A DNA stretch of 64,000 bases from Bacteroidales bacterium UBA1797 (GCA_002319885.1 DCFT01000087.1:93780-157779); one strand, 5' to 3'. Positions 1-8,134 are shown, counted from the first letter of the stretch. The notes: a model not told the origin generated them from the letters alone. Made by a program: numbers and translations.

Positions 1-160
1 CCTGGGTCTTGAGCTGATCCTGGGTTTTGAGCTGATCCTTAATTGGACTTTGTAGTTGGTCCTGAGTTGCAAGCTGGTTTCTGGTTTGTGTTTTGTCCTG
101 TGCTGTTACGCCGACACTTATTAAAAGTGCCAATGCGCCAAAAAGAATTTGTTTTTTCAT
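1..160 (-). CDS. Secreted repeat protein, N-terminal fragment (runs off left edge)
   Basis: An ATG at 158-160 on the minus strand opens a frame that stays open to the window edge, so only about 53 residues are visible. It starts with a clear signal peptide (MKKQILFGALALLISVGVTA, then Q). The mature part is a low-complexity, Gln-rich series with a repeated DQLKTQ-like hexapeptide (DQLQSP, DQLKTQ, DQLKTQ). No family is recognised. The export signal and codon-regular repeats make it a believable gene; the function is unknown. Confidence 0.6.
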   Translation of the reverse strand, partial: MKKQILFGALALLISVGVTAQDKTQTRNQLATQDQLQSPIKDQLKTQDQLKTQ

Positions 161-408
161 TTCCTTTATTATTTAAGTTTATTTTTAATTGATGAATTCA
201 ATATACACCCGCAAAGATGAATGTATCATGAATTTACGGGGAATAAATGCTAATATCAATCTTTAAAGTAATCTGCTTCTCTTCCTAAAACAGGTTATTG
301 ATTCTATTCATAAATTCCCTGATGGAAATGTGGAGTTGCCAGAAATCTGATGTAGAGGTTATGACGGGAGTCATATCAAAGAGAAAGGGTTCAGAAGTTG
401 ATTTCAGT

Positions 409-1089
409 TTACTGATCTAAACTTACCCTGTATCCAATTCCTCTCACAGTCTCAAGAAATAAAGTTGGTGCGTGAAAATTCATTTTTTTCCTGACATTTT
501 TAATATGAACATCAATAAAATTACTGTCATACTGATCATCCAGAATATTTCCCCATATATGCTCATAAAGCTGCCGGCGGGTCAATACCTTATTCCGGTT
601 AAGAGTAAGGTATTGCAAAAGATCATGCTCCTTCCTTGTTAGATCAACTTCCCTGTTGTTGCATAGCAATCTTCGCGCTTGTATGTCCAGAAAAAAGTCA
701 CCTAAGGAAATATTCTGGTTATTAATATGGAATTTTCTTCTTGCAACTGCCTGAATCCTTGAAAGAAGTTCAACCAGAGCAAAAGGTTTGGCAAGGTAGT
801 CGTCAGCTCCCAGATTTAAGCCCAGAACTTTATCTTCAACTGCTCCACGTGCAGTAATTATAATAAATGATACATCAATATTCTTTTCCCTGGCCTCGTG
901 AATCAGATCAAGACCATTATAATCTGGCAATCCAATATCAAGAAGAACAAAGTCATAAAGGTTGACTTCTATTTTTTCTGATCCCTCCAGTCCTGTATAA
1001 GCCAGATCACAAATAAAATTTTCACCCTTTAAAAATGCAGCTATTTCATTAGCCAGGCTTTTCTCGTCTTCAACAATCAGTATGTTCAT
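409..1089 (-). CDS. OmpR/PhoB-family response regulator
   Basis: A 226-residue two-domain regulator. The receiver domain (about 1-115) has the acidic pocket near E7-D8-E9, the phosphoacceptor Asp51 in VLLDIGLPD, Thr79 and Lys101 in YLAKPF. The C-terminal winged helix (about 128-224) carries the recognition region VDLTRKEHDLLQYL and the ending TVRGIGYRV. Length is normal for the family. No histidine kinase lies beside it, so its partner must be elsewhere or left of the window. It is last in a minus-strand group with the barrel protein 10 bp upstream, which suggests that the barrel is co-transcribed with it. The regulated genes cannot be read from the sequence. Confidence 0.93.
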   Translation of the reverse strand: MNILIVEDEKSLANEIAAFLKGENFICDLAYTGLEGSEKIEVNLYDFVLLDIGLPDYNGLDLIHEAREKNIDVSFIIITARGAVEDKVLGLNLGADDYLAKPFALVELLSRIQAVARRKFHINNQNISLGDFFLDIQARRLLCNNREVDLTRKEHDLLQYLTLNRNKVLTRRQLYEHIWGNILDDQYDSNFIDVHIKNVRKKMNFHAPTLFLETVRGIGYRVSLDQ

Positions 1090-1099
1090 AATTTGCTAA

Positions 1100-2008
1100 T
1101 TAAAAAATTCTAAACGATCCGCTTAAAAGAAAAACGAACCCGCCGGGTGTAATGAAATCACTTTTATAAGTAGGAAGAACATAACTTGCTCCGGCTTCTA
1201 TAGTAATTCTGTCGAAATTTATTGAAACCGGCAACCCGAATTCCACCTCCATCAGACCAAAGATTTTTGAATATAAAATATTTGTGGAAAGTGTTGTTGA
1301 ACTTGTAGTTGCGGTGGTACTCAGGCCACCTGATCCCTTAGGACGAAATGGATCAGAGGAAGTATATGAGATCTCGGTTGAAGACTCTGCTTTTATAAGA
1401 GTCCCAAAAACAAGATTTATATAAGGATCAAATGAGACAAAAATCTTGTTTCTGAAGAATTCAGGAGTCTGGAAATATCTTGAATTTCTAAACTGGAAAA
1501 AGGCCTGGTTTTCATCAGCCAGAAGTCCTCCGGCTGTGATTTTGGAATAGAGCAATCTCCAGTCAATTCCCAATGTAACATCACCATATGAAAAACTGCT
1601 GAAGAGTGTATCGGATTGGCTCTTATCAAGTTGATATCTTGAAAGCCCCAACGAGATATCAAACCATGAATTGAAAGCATGTCCATAGTTTAAAGAAAAA
1701 TTATAAAATGGCAGGAAGGGAGAGTAGTTAGTCAGATGAATAGCCGATGCTGATGCAAACAACTCATTATTAAATCCATAGGTCACAGTAGTAAAGCCAA
1801 AAGACTGATTCTGAGAAATTGTAGAACCAAGATAAATCATGTTGCTACCGTAACCAAGACTTGAATATAATGAATGGCCCGTACCTGCTTTAGCTGACTT
1901 TCCGGTATCAGCTACTGAAACTATTTCGGTGGTATCAGACTGTGAAAACGCATTTAACGGCAGCGACAGCAACAAGATTATATTCAGTTTTGATCGGATA
2001 AAAGACAT
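1100..2008 (-). CDS. Predicted outer-membrane beta-barrel protein
   Basis: 302 residues with a signal peptide (MSFIRSKLNIILLLSLPLNAFSQ). The mature chain alternates short amphipathic strands rich in Ser, Tyr and Phe and ends in an aromatic residue (GSFRIF), a common last-strand signature of outer-membrane barrels. A Ser/Thr-rich stretch near residues 225-245 may be a surface loop. I do not recognise a named family. It lies between a small secreted protein and a response regulator on the same strand with short gaps, so a three-gene operon is likely. Role unknown: pore, assembly factor or sensor. Confidence 0.7.
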   Translation of the reverse strand: MSFIRSKLNIILLLSLPLNAFSQSDTTEIVSVADTGKSAKAGTGHSLYSSLGYGSNMIYLGSTISQNQSFGFTTVTYGFNNELFASASAIHLTNYSPFLPFYNFSLNYGHAFNSWFDISLGLSRYQLDKSQSDTLFSSFSYGDVTLGIDWRLLYSKITAGGLLADENQAFFQFRNSRYFQTPEFFRNKIFVSFDPYINLVFGTLIKAESSTEISYTSSDPFRPKGSGGLSTTATTSSTTLSTNILYSKIFGLMEVEFGLPVSINFDRITIEAGASYVLPTYKSDFITPGGFVFLLSGSFRIF

Positions 2009-2035
2009 TGTCTGATTTTTAATTGTAATTACTAA

Positions 2036-2347
2036 TTATCTGCCGCGCGGTCCCTTGGCTCCTCCTGGTATGCCTGCTCCCTTAGGTATTCCTGAACCTG
2101 CCGGACGTGTAACAAATGGGGGGCGCGCTCCTCTCGATTTACTCATATCAGGACGTGCACTTCTTACCTGTTTTATACCAGTTTTATTTCCATCTGTCTG
2201 ATCCTGTTGCCTGGAATCACTTTCATCCATTATCTGTCCCTTTGAGGAAAGAGTGTCACTTATTGTAACTTTCTCCTGAGCCTTAATAATGTTACCTGTT
2301 GCAAGTGATAATAAAATTATCAGCAATAATTTCAGTAACCTGGTCAT
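2036..2347 (-). CDS. Small secreted basic Gly/Pro/Arg-rich protein
   Basis: 103 residues. The signal peptide is MTRLLKLLLIILLSLATGNIIKAQ, followed by an acidic and polar middle and a very basic Gly/Pro/Arg tail (repeats such as RPAG, GIPKGAG, GIPGGAKGPRGR). It has no cysteines, no predicted fold and no family that I recognise. It is the first gene of the minus-strand group that continues with the barrel protein 27 bp downstream. The tail resembles a disordered, nucleic-acid- or polysaccharide-binding segment, but that is only a composition argument. Confidence 0.6.
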   Translation of the reverse strand: MTRLLKLLLIILLSLATGNIIKAQEKVTISDTLSSKGQIMDESDSRQQDQTDGNKTGIKQVRSARPDMSKSRGARPPFVTRPAGSGIPKGAGIPGGAKGPRGR

Positions 2348-2568
2348 AACTCTTTACTTTTTATTTTTCTGATACCAACTTCAAACCTGATACAGATTTA
2401 TTGAACTGTATACTTTAAAACTAGAATAATAAAGGTAAGGAAAGGAACATGAAGAAAGGATGAAGGAGACTCCGCTAATAAAAAATGCCGTAATTCATTG
2501 AGGTCTGCTAAAAGATGCACATTCACCTTCGTGTGTGATAAATATCCGGCACTTTTACAAATTATCAT

Positions 2569-2576
2569 TATATTTG
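2569..2576 (+). promoter_or_regulatory. Possible -7 box (TATATTTG) for the SQR-like gene
   Basis: An exact match to the Bacteroidota -7 consensus TAnnTTTG lies 43 bp before the ATG. No good -33 TTTG is at the expected distance. A single TGTGA half-site sits at 2534-2538, but its partner half is not conserved. Confidence 0.4.
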
Positions 2577-2619
2577 AGAAATCAGTTAATTATTAGTTTA
2601 AATATATCTTACAAGACTT

Positions 2620-4077
2620 ATGGCAAAGGTTGTAGTTTTAGGAGCAGGTATCTCAGGACATACAGCTGCTGCTCACATCCGAAGAAAACTTGGAAGAATG
2701 CATGAAGTTGTAGTAGTAAGTCCATCAGAGTACTACCAATGGATTCCATCAAATATATGGGTCGGTGTCGGAAGGATGACAATTGATCAGGTTCGCTTTA
2801 AACTAGGACCGCTGTACAAACGGTGGGGCATTGATTATAAACAGGCAAAAGCTGTGGATATCCATCCGGAGGGTGGTGAGTTCAGCGACAGACCTTACGT
2901 ATCGATAGAATCCACTTCCTCACAAAATAAGGGTGAAAAAACTGATATAGACTATGATTACCTAATAAATGCCACCGGACCAAAGCTCAACTTTGAAGCA
3001 ACTGCAGGGCTGGGTCCTGGCAAATTTACTCATTCTGTGTGTTCCTGTGATCATGCTGTGGAGACATGGGAATCATTAAAAGAGTGTTTCGGCAGTATGA
3101 GGAATGGGAAAAAGCTGAAGTTTCTTATTGGAACCGGTCATCCGGGAGCAACCTGCCAGGGAGCTGCTTTTGAATATGCACTTAACCTTGCGAGTGAAAT
3201 CAAAGCAATGAACCTTTCGGACAAGGCAGAATTAATCTGGATAACCAATGAATATGAAATCGGAGATTTTGGTATGGGTGGCGCCTTTATAAAAAGAGGT
3301 GGATATATTACTCCTACGAGAACGTTTGCCGAATCAATACTTGCAGAATATGGCATAAGATGGATCAAAAGAGCCGGTGTAACCAAAGTAGAAAAAGGCG
3401 TTGTATATTATGAAACACTTGACGGGGAGCAGCACACTCAGGATTTTGATTTTGCAATGCTCATCCCTGCTTTTTCCGGTTCAGGAATGAAGGCATATAA
3501 CAAAAATGGTATTGACATTACCAGTACTCTGTTTGCTCCAAACGGATTTATGAAAGTTGATGCAGACTATTCAGGCAAACCTTTTGAGGAATGGAGTATC
3601 GAAGACTGGCCATCAGTTTACCAGAATCCTGCCTACAAAAATATTTTTGCAACAGGCATTGCGTTCGCTCCCCCACACCCTATATCCAAACCTATGAAAA
3701 GCCCGAATGGAACTCTTATTGCTCCTGCACCTCCAAGAACAGGAATGCCATCGGGGGTGACAGGGAAAATTGTTGCATTAAACATTGTTGATCTGGTTAA
3801 AAATGGCCGGACTGATTTCAGGCATAAAGCATCAATGGGCAAGATGGGAGCTGCATGTATAGTCTCAGCCGGTTTCGGTGTGCTTAAGGGTCAGGCGGCA
3901 ACCATGACTGTCTTTCCAATTGTACCGGACTGGGAAAAATATCCCCTGTGGGGTCGCGATCTGAGTTATACTGTTGGCGAGATTGGACTGGCAGGTCACT
4001 GGATCAAATTACTACTGCATTATCTTTTTCTTCATAAAGCCAAAGGATATCCCTTTTGGTGGCTGCTGCCGGAATGA
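2620..4077 (+). CDS. sqr: Sulfide:quinone oxidoreductase-like FAD oxidoreductase
   Basis: 485-residue flavoprotein of the SQR/FCSD family, which oxidises sulfide and passes electrons to membrane quinone. It has the N-terminal dinucleotide fold (VVVLGAGISG, 4-13), an ATG motif at 118-120, a second glycine motif (GTGHPGATCQG, 171-181) and a late FATGIAF segment near 343. Cys143, Cys179 and Cys413 are spaced like the three redox cysteines of known SQRs. The C-terminal aromatic/hydrophobic helix (about 460-485) could be the membrane contact. SQR subtype is uncertain. A 52-residue gene follows immediately, and the Crp/Fnr gene and sulfur-carrier operon lie just downstream, which supports a sulfide role. 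A related flavoprotein function cannot be excluded. Confidence 0.82.
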   Translation: MAKVVVLGAGISGHTAAAHIRRKLGRMHEVVVVSPSEYYQWIPSNIWVGVGRMTIDQVRFKLGPLYKRWGIDYKQAKAVDIHPEGGEFSDRPYVSIESTSSQNKGEKTDIDYDYLINATGPKLNFEATAGLGPGKFTHSVCSCDHAVETWESLKECFGSMRNGKKLKFLIGTGHPGATCQGAAFEYALNLASEIKAMNLSDKAELIWITNEYEIGDFGMGGAFIKRGGYITPTRTFAESILAEYGIRWIKRAGVTKVEKGVVYYETLDGEQHTQDFDFAMLIPAFSGSGMKAYNKNGIDITSTLFAPNGFMKVDADYSGKPFEEWSIEDWPSVYQNPAYKNIFATGIAFAPPHPISKPMKSPNGTLIAPAPPRTGMPSGVTGKIVALNIVDLVKNGRTDFRHKASMGKMGAACIVSAGFGVLKGQAATMTVFPIVPDWEKYPLWGRDLSYTVGEIGLAGHWIKLLLHYLFLHKAKGYPFWWLLPE

Positions 4078-4103
4078 AATGTTAATTATTAAAAATCTGT
4101 AAC

Positions 4104-4262
4104 ATGGCTAAGAATATTGTACGTGGTTATTATGATGAATCATATCCTCCCTTACCAACTAAAGCAACAAAGTACTGGAGACATTCTATTGTGAAACAGG
4201 TAATAAGATTCATAGTACTGAATCTCAGAATTATGAGGATCATAGTCGGAGGACATTCCTGA
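4104..4262 (+). CDS. Small basic protein of 52 residues, companion of SQR
   Basis: A short gene 26 bp after the SQR stop: ATG at 4104, stop TGA at 4260-4262. The product begins MAKNIVRGYYDESYPPLPT and ends LRIMRIIVGGHS. It has a Tyr/Pro-rich front and an amphipathic, Arg-rich and hydrophobic C-terminal helix that could lie on the membrane. Codon use looks natural and there is no competing gene. The position suggests co-transcription with the SQR-like enzyme, perhaps as a membrane anchor or accessory peptide; that role is inferred. Confidence 0.6.
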   Translation: MAKNIVRGYYDESYPPLPTKATKYWRHSIVKQVIRFIVLNLRIMRIIVGGHS

Positions 4263-4285
4263 CCTCATTTTTGTGAATTCAAAAG

Positions 4286-4963
4286 CTAGCCGTTGGCGCT
4301 GATAAGCAATAATGATTTCTTGTTGGTTATTTCAACCTTTTTGCCCGAAAGTTTAATTATACCATCTTTTTCAAATTCAGTTAATACCCGGCTCACACTT
4401 TCCCGGCTTGAGTCAACCAGATTTCCCAGATCTTCCTGGTTCAGTGGAATGCTGAACTTTTCATTTCCGTAAATCCGTTCAGACATCTCCAGCAAAACAT
4501 CGGCGATTTTTCCCCTGATCTGCTTCTGTGTGCGGTTGGCACATCTGTAAAACACTTCAAGCTCATTTCTGCATAGTTCCAACATAATTTCATAAGAGAA
4601 TTCAGGATTGGCTTTCAGTAAGGATCTGAATGCATTGATATCAATAAAACAAACCTCCGCAGTATCAATAACTGTTACCGAGTATTGATTTATTTTATCA
4701 CCAAAAGTAGTAGGTAACCCCAGGTAAGAAGGAGACTTTACAATTCTTACAATCTGTTCATGGTAAGGACCGGCAATGTGTACCTTGGCCAGTCCGCTTC
4801 TTAAATAGGCCACATTAGTGGAAAAAGTCCCCTGTCTGATTAAAGAGTCTCCCTTCCTGAATTTCACCAAAGCGCAACTGAATGAGAGTTTTTCCATCTC
4901 TTCAGTACTTAATTTTGAGGCAGCTTCGGATTTAATTGCACAAAGTTTACAATCATTTTTCAT
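4286..4963 (-). CDS. Crp/Fnr-family transcription regulator
   Basis: 225 residues. A cyclic-nucleotide-binding-type beta-roll covers about 20-135, a dimer helix about 135-165, and a Crp-type helix-turn-helix about 172-205 (LNQEDLGNLVDSSRESVSRVL). The N-terminus has Cys5 and Cys8 (CKLC), with Cys30, Cys105, Cys131 and Cys141 further on. This recalls the cysteine-rich sensor end of FNR, but the spacing differs, so Fe-S sensing is only possible. It is divergent from the dsrE operon. A TGTGA-N6-TCACA site sits inside its own promoter, which suggests autorepression plus control of the sulfur operon. The -7 box ends only 5 bp from the ATG, so the transcript may be leaderless. Confidence 0.92.
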   Translation of the reverse strand: MKNDCKLCAIKSEAASKLSTEEMEKLSFSCALVKFRKGDSLIRQGTFSTNVAYLRSGLAKVHIAGPYHEQIVRIVKSPSYLGLPTTFGDKINQYSVTVIDTAEVCFIDINAFRSLLKANPEFSYEIMLELCRNELEVFYRCANRTQKQIRGKIADVLLEMSERIYGNEKFSIPLNQEDLGNLVDSSRESVSRVLTEFEKDGIIKLSGKKVEITNKKSLLLISANG

Positions 4964-4967
4964 ACTG

Positions 4968-5000
4968 CAAAGTTAACAAAAATGTGAGCTATATCACAAA
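4968..5000 (-). promoter_or_regulatory. Promoter of the Crp/Fnr gene: TTTG-N21-TAACTTTG
   Basis: Read on the minus strand, TTTG (5000-4997) and TAACTTTG (4975-4968) are 21 bp apart, a full match to the Bacteroidota -33/-7 consensus. Transcription would start at about 4961-4963, that is, at the ATG itself. The Crp-type operator at 4983-4998 lies between and over these elements. Confidence 0.65.
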
Positions 5001-5020
5001 ATAGTGTAAGGAGCTTCACA
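4983..5020. promoter_or_regulatory. Two tandem Crp/Fnr-type operators
   Basis: Site 1 is TGTGA-GCTATA-TCACA (4983-4998), a perfect inverted repeat of the classical Crp half-sites. Site 2 is TGTAA-GGAGCT-TCACA (5005-5020), with one changed base. Their centres are 22 bp apart, two helical turns. They fill the space between the Crp/Fnr gene (ATG at 4963) and dsrE (ATG at 5091), so the adjacent regulator is the natural ligand. Confidence 0.72.
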
Positions 5021-5090
5021 TCTGTTTTTACAAATAAGGTTTTAATAATCCGTTCCTTTGTGAATTAATTAACAATAAAAAATTATAGCT

Positions 5091-5516
5091 ATGGAACCAA
5101 AGAAAATGTGCTTAGGTCTGTTCTCAGGAAGTGTTGATAAACTAACCGCTGCAGGAATTATTCTTAGTGGTGCAGTTGCAGATGATATGAAAGTTGACAT
5201 CTATGTCTTGCTGCAGGGTGCAAGGGCTTTCAGAAAAGATATTGGAGATAATTCTGAGAAACTTCAGATGGCTGAGAATCCAAATTTAAAAGCTGAGTTT
5301 TTAGAATCACTTAAGACCCTTAAAGTAAAGACATGGGTTGAATTCTTCAGAGAATGTAAAACCATCTCTGATGTTAAAATTCATATTTGCGGCCTCGCCG
5401 GAAAGATATGGGGAGCTGAAAAACTCGATGACTTTATTGACATTGCCGATGACATTTGTGGTATCGGTGCATATATAACAGCTACACAGGAAGCCGATGT
5501 AAATTTATTTATTTAA
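5091..5516 (+). CDS. DsrE/DsrF-family sulfurtransferase-like protein
   Basis: 141 residues of the DsrE/DsrF/TusD fold, small proteins that carry sulfane sulfur on a cysteine. It opens with a beta strand and loop (CLGLFSGSVDKLTAAGII) and has Cys7, Cys89, Cys100 and Cys123. Cys100 (HICGLAG) is nearest to where catalytic cysteines sit in this family. It is first in the operon with DsrE2, TusA and the Hdr/Qmo-like genes, so it probably hands sulfur between carrier proteins in the cytoplasm. The upstream region has two Crp-type operators and a weak -7 box (TTCCTTTG, 5053-5060). Confidence 0.85.
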   Translation: MEPKKMCLGLFSGSVDKLTAAGIILSGAVADDMKVDIYVLLQGARAFRKDIGDNSEKLQMAENPNLKAEFLESLKTLKVKTWVEFFRECKTISDVKIHICGLAGKIWGAEKLDDFIDIADDICGIGAYITATQEADVNLFI

Positions 5517-5548
5517 TTCCGGAATATTAATCCGGTGAAAGACCAATA

Positions 5549-6133
5549 ATGCAAGAAATATTAGAAAGAGAAGAGGATATAAGCTTACAGTTAAGTACAT
5601 TCCGTAAAAAAATTGAAGCCTTAGAGGGAAAGATCAGCCTGCTTGAAAATTCAAGGAAAGATCAATTATCAATAGCCATTGTATCAGGAGATATGGATAA
5701 AATTCTGGCAGCCATGGTTATTTCACTGGCAGCTGCTGCCATGGATACGCAGGTAAAACTTTTTTTCTCATTCTGGTCTCTTTCTGCTCTCAGAGCCAGA
5801 AATAAAAAAGCAGCAGGAAAAAATTTTATTTCAAAAATGTTTGGGATAATGTTACCGCAGGGTAAAGGCAAACTGAAACTATCAAAAATGAATATGGGCG
5901 GCATGGGCTCTATGATGATTAAGTACCTTATGAAAAAACAGGGGGTCATGTCGCTTGAGCAGATGTTCAGACAGGCTGCAGAATTAGGTATTGAGATTAC
6001 AGTTTGTGAGATGTCGATGAACCTTATGGGTTTTAAAAAAGAAGAGATGATCGATTACCCTTATTTAAGATACGCAGGCGCAGCAACATTTGTTTCTGAT
6101 GCAGGTGAAAGCAGCATACAATTATTTATTTAG
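5549..6133 (+). CDS. DsrE2-like sulfur carrier with N-terminal coiled coil
   Basis: 194 residues. Residues 1-36 form a charged heptad-like coiled coil. The rest is a DsrE/DsrF/DrsH-like domain with a Met- and Gly-rich, partly hydrophobic middle (about 95-135). It has a single cysteine, Cys153, in EITVCEMSMNLMG, which matches the conserved catalytic Cys of DsrE2/DsrE3 proteins. The C-terminal SIQLFI ending closely parallels the VNLFI end of the preceding DsrE, so the two may be related partners. It is 32 bp after DsrE and 28 bp before TusA. In known systems such proteins mobilise sulfur from membrane or low-molecular-weight persulfides; the substrate here is inferred. Confidence 0.82.
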   Translation: MQEILEREEDISLQLSTFRKKIEALEGKISLLENSRKDQLSIAIVSGDMDKILAAMVISLAAAAMDTQVKLFFSFWSLSALRARNKKAAGKNFISKMFGIMLPQGKGKLKLSKMNMGGMGSMMIKYLMKKQGVMSLEQMFRQAAELGIEITVCEMSMNLMGFKKEEMIDYPYLRYAGAATFVSDAGESSIQLFI

Positions 6134-6161
6134 TTTTCTACACAATTTTAAATTTTAAAAA

Positions 6162-6413
6162 ATGACACAAGAAGAATTAATAAGCCTACAGGTCACAAAA
6201 GCGGTCGATGCAAGAGGTACCGCATGTCCGGGTCCGTTGCTTGAAGCTAAAAAAGCAATCGGTACAATTAAACCGGGGGATATCATGGAAGTTTTATCTG
6301 CCGATGAAGGAACAAAAGTTGACATCCCGAAGTGGTGTGCAAAACAAGGTCACGAATATCTTGGTACAATTGAGGGCAGCGGTTATTTCAGAATATTTAT
6401 GAAGAAACATTAA
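6162..6413 (+). CDS. tusA: TusA-family sulfur carrier
   Basis: 83 residues with the TusA/SirA fold. The signature CPGP starts at Cys22 (DARGTACPGPLLEAKKAI), the position that holds the persulfide in TusA. A second cysteine, Cys59 (PKWCAKQGH), is at the site seen in carrier versions linked to DsrE proteins. The N-terminus is about ten residues longer than minimal TusA. It lies between DsrE2 and MvhD, 10 bp before the latter. In sulfur-oxidising bacteria TusA shuttles sulfur to DsrE and Hdr-like complexes; the same flow is the simplest reading here, although the direction (oxidation or reduction) is not fixed by sequence. Confidence 0.92.
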   Translation: MTQEELISLQVTKAVDARGTACPGPLLEAKKAIGTIKPGDIMEVLSADEGTKVDIPKWCAKQGHEYLGTIEGSGYFRIFMKKH

Positions 6414-6422
6414 GAGTTGAAT

Positions 6423-6830
6423 ATGGCTGATATTGGCAAAAAAACCGCCAGGATCCTGGTATTCTCTACTGAAAAGATTTCTGATCCTGCTATTGATATG
6501 GCAGGATTACTTAAATTGCATTACCCTCCTACGGTTTATACAATTTCAATTCCCTGTTCCAGTGGTGTAAAAACAAGCTGGATCTTACATGCTTTTGAAA
6601 AAGGATTTGACGGGGTTTTTATCGCTGCTGATGGAAGTGATTGTCCTTACGGTGAATCATGCACAGAAAAGACAGGGAAGATTATAAGTCGAACCCAGGA
6701 ACAGATGAAGAGACTTGATATTGAACCGGCTCGTCTGAGGATGGCTGCAATATGCTCAGTATGCAGTGAGTCTTTTGTAAAACAAATGAAAAGCTTTAAC
6801 GAATATTTACTCAAAAACTCAAACAATTAA
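6423..6830 (+). CDS. MvhD/FlpD-like iron-sulfur electron-transfer subunit
   Basis: 135 residues from the ATG at 6423 (an in-frame TTG 6 bp earlier is less likely). It matches the MvhD/FrhD family, a small [2Fe-2S] protein that brings electrons to HdrA. Visible cysteines are Cys45 (IPCSSG), Cys74 and Cys80 (DCPYGESC), and Cys111 and Cys114 (ICSVC). The block AFEKGFDGVFIAADGSDCPY is typical. In sulfate reducers this domain is fused to the C-terminus of QmoB; here it is a separate gene directly before the two HdrA-like genes, 2 bp from the next start. It probably forms part of the Hdr/Qmo-like complex. Confidence 0.85.
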   Translation: MADIGKKTARILVFSTEKISDPAIDMAGLLKLHYPPTVYTISIPCSSGVKTSWILHAFEKGFDGVFIAADGSDCPYGESCTEKTGKIISRTQEQMKRLDIEPARLRMAAICSVCSESFVKQMKSFNEYLLKNSNN

Positions 6831-6832
6831 TT

Positions 6833-8134
6833 ATGCATGGGAAAATAATGAATGCCTCTTTTGATGCACTGGTTATTGGTGGCGGAATTGCGGGTGGAGA
6901 AGCAGCATTAAATTTAGCCAATAACGGATTTAAGGTATTAATAGTTGAAAAAGATCTGTCAATTGGCGGTAAGATGATTTTGCTAAGCAAAGTATTCCCT
7001 ACCCTTGATTGTTCAGCATGCATAACAACACCAAAGGTTTCAGAGATCTCAAGGCACCCGGGAATAACAATTTTCACAGGAAGCGAAGTAAAATCTATCA
7101 GCAGGAAATCTGAAACCAGCTTTGAAGCTGAGGTAATAAAAACACCCAGGTACGTAGTGATTGATGATTGTACAGGCTGCCAGTTATGCGAACAGGCATG
7201 TCCGGTTCTGGTTCATGACCAGTTCCAGTATAATCTCGTCGGACGTAAAGCAGCATATATTCCTTTCAGTATTGCAAGCCCCAGAGTGGCTGCTATAGAT
7301 ATTGAAAACTGCACTTTGTGTGGAGCCTGCGAAAAAGTATGTCCGACAAAATGTATTGATTTTACCCAGGAGGAAGAAGAATATTGTATTAATGTTAAGA
7401 CAGTCATAGTTGCTACAGGATTTAATCTTTTTGATCCATTGAAAATACCTCGCTATGGCTATGGCACTTATAAGAATATAATTACTTCGATGCAAATGGA
7501 GAGACAACTGGCCCCTACCCGGCCGTTTAATACGATTCTGAGACCTGGCGATGGCAAGGTACCCGACAGAATTGCATACGTACTTTGCACAGGATCACGT
7601 GATGCAACTGTAGGCAATCCAATCTGCTCCCAGATATGTTGCATGTATTCAATAAAACAGGCACAATTGCTCATGGGAGCTCTGCCAATGGCAGATGTGA
7701 CAATTTATTACCTGAACATCAGGTCATTTGGTAAAGGTTTTGAAGAATTTTATGACCAGGCAAAAGGGATGGGAGTAAACTTTGTTAAAGGCAAAATCGG
7801 GAAAATAACAGAAAATGAGAATGGGAACCTTAATTTGCGTTATGAGGATATTAATGAAAATGTCGTCAGGGAGACTGAACACGACCTTGTAGTACTTTCG
7901 GTTGGCGTACTTCCGAATACCGACAGTAAATCTTTTTTTCGTGATGGGGACCTGAAACTCGATCCTTTCAGTTTTGTTGACCAGGCCGATCCTTTGGCAA
8001 GTCCGTCAAAAACAAGCATCGATGGAGTTTTTGTTGCTGGTACAGCTACCGGCCCAATGGATATTCCTGATTCAATTCTCTCAGCTGGAGCTTCATCCGC
8101 AGAAGCAATAAGTTATCTAAACCGCAAATTATGA
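6833..8134 (+). CDS. HdrA/QmoA-like FAD iron-sulfur subunit
   Basis: 433-residue HdrA-type flavoprotein. The FAD fold opens with ALVIGGGIAGGEAAL (about 12-26). Cys60 and Cys63 lie in the HdrA/QmoA hallmark LDCSACITTPK. Two 4Fe-4S motifs follow: Cys113/116/119/123 and Cys160/163/166/170. A later ATG-type motif and the C-terminal GVFVAGTATGPMDIPDSI close the FAD domain. Size and order before a second HdrA and a QmoC-like gene make it QmoA-like. It would pass electrons between the sulfur-side subunits and the membrane partner. Its last codon overlaps the next ATG (ATGA), so the pair is translationally coupled. An alternative start is the ATG at 6848. Confidence 0.87.
   Translation: MHGKIMNASFDALVIGGGIAGGEAALNLANNGFKVLIVEKDLSIGGKMILLSKVFPTLDCSACITTPKVSEISRHPGITIFTGSEVKSISRKSETSFEAEVIKTPRYVVIDDCTGCQLCEQACPVLVHDQFQYNLVGRKAAYIPFSIASPRVAAIDIENCTLCGACEKVCPTKCIDFTQEEEEYCINVKTVIVATGFNLFDPLKIPRYGYGTYKNIITSMQMERQLAPTRPFNTILRPGDGKVPDRIAYVLCTGSRDATVGNPICSQICCMYSIKQAQLLMGALPMADVTIYYLNIRSFGKGFEEFYDQAKGMGVNFVKGKIGKITENENGNLNLRYEDINENVVRETEHDLVVLSVGVLPNTDSKSFFRDGDLKLDPFSFVDQADPLASPSKTSIDGVFVAGTATGPMDIPDSILSAGASSAEAISYLNRKL

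Noticed and set aside
1417..1686. 89-codon minus frame inside the barrel gene
   Set aside because: Overlaps the barrel gene in another frame; no start signals and no domain.
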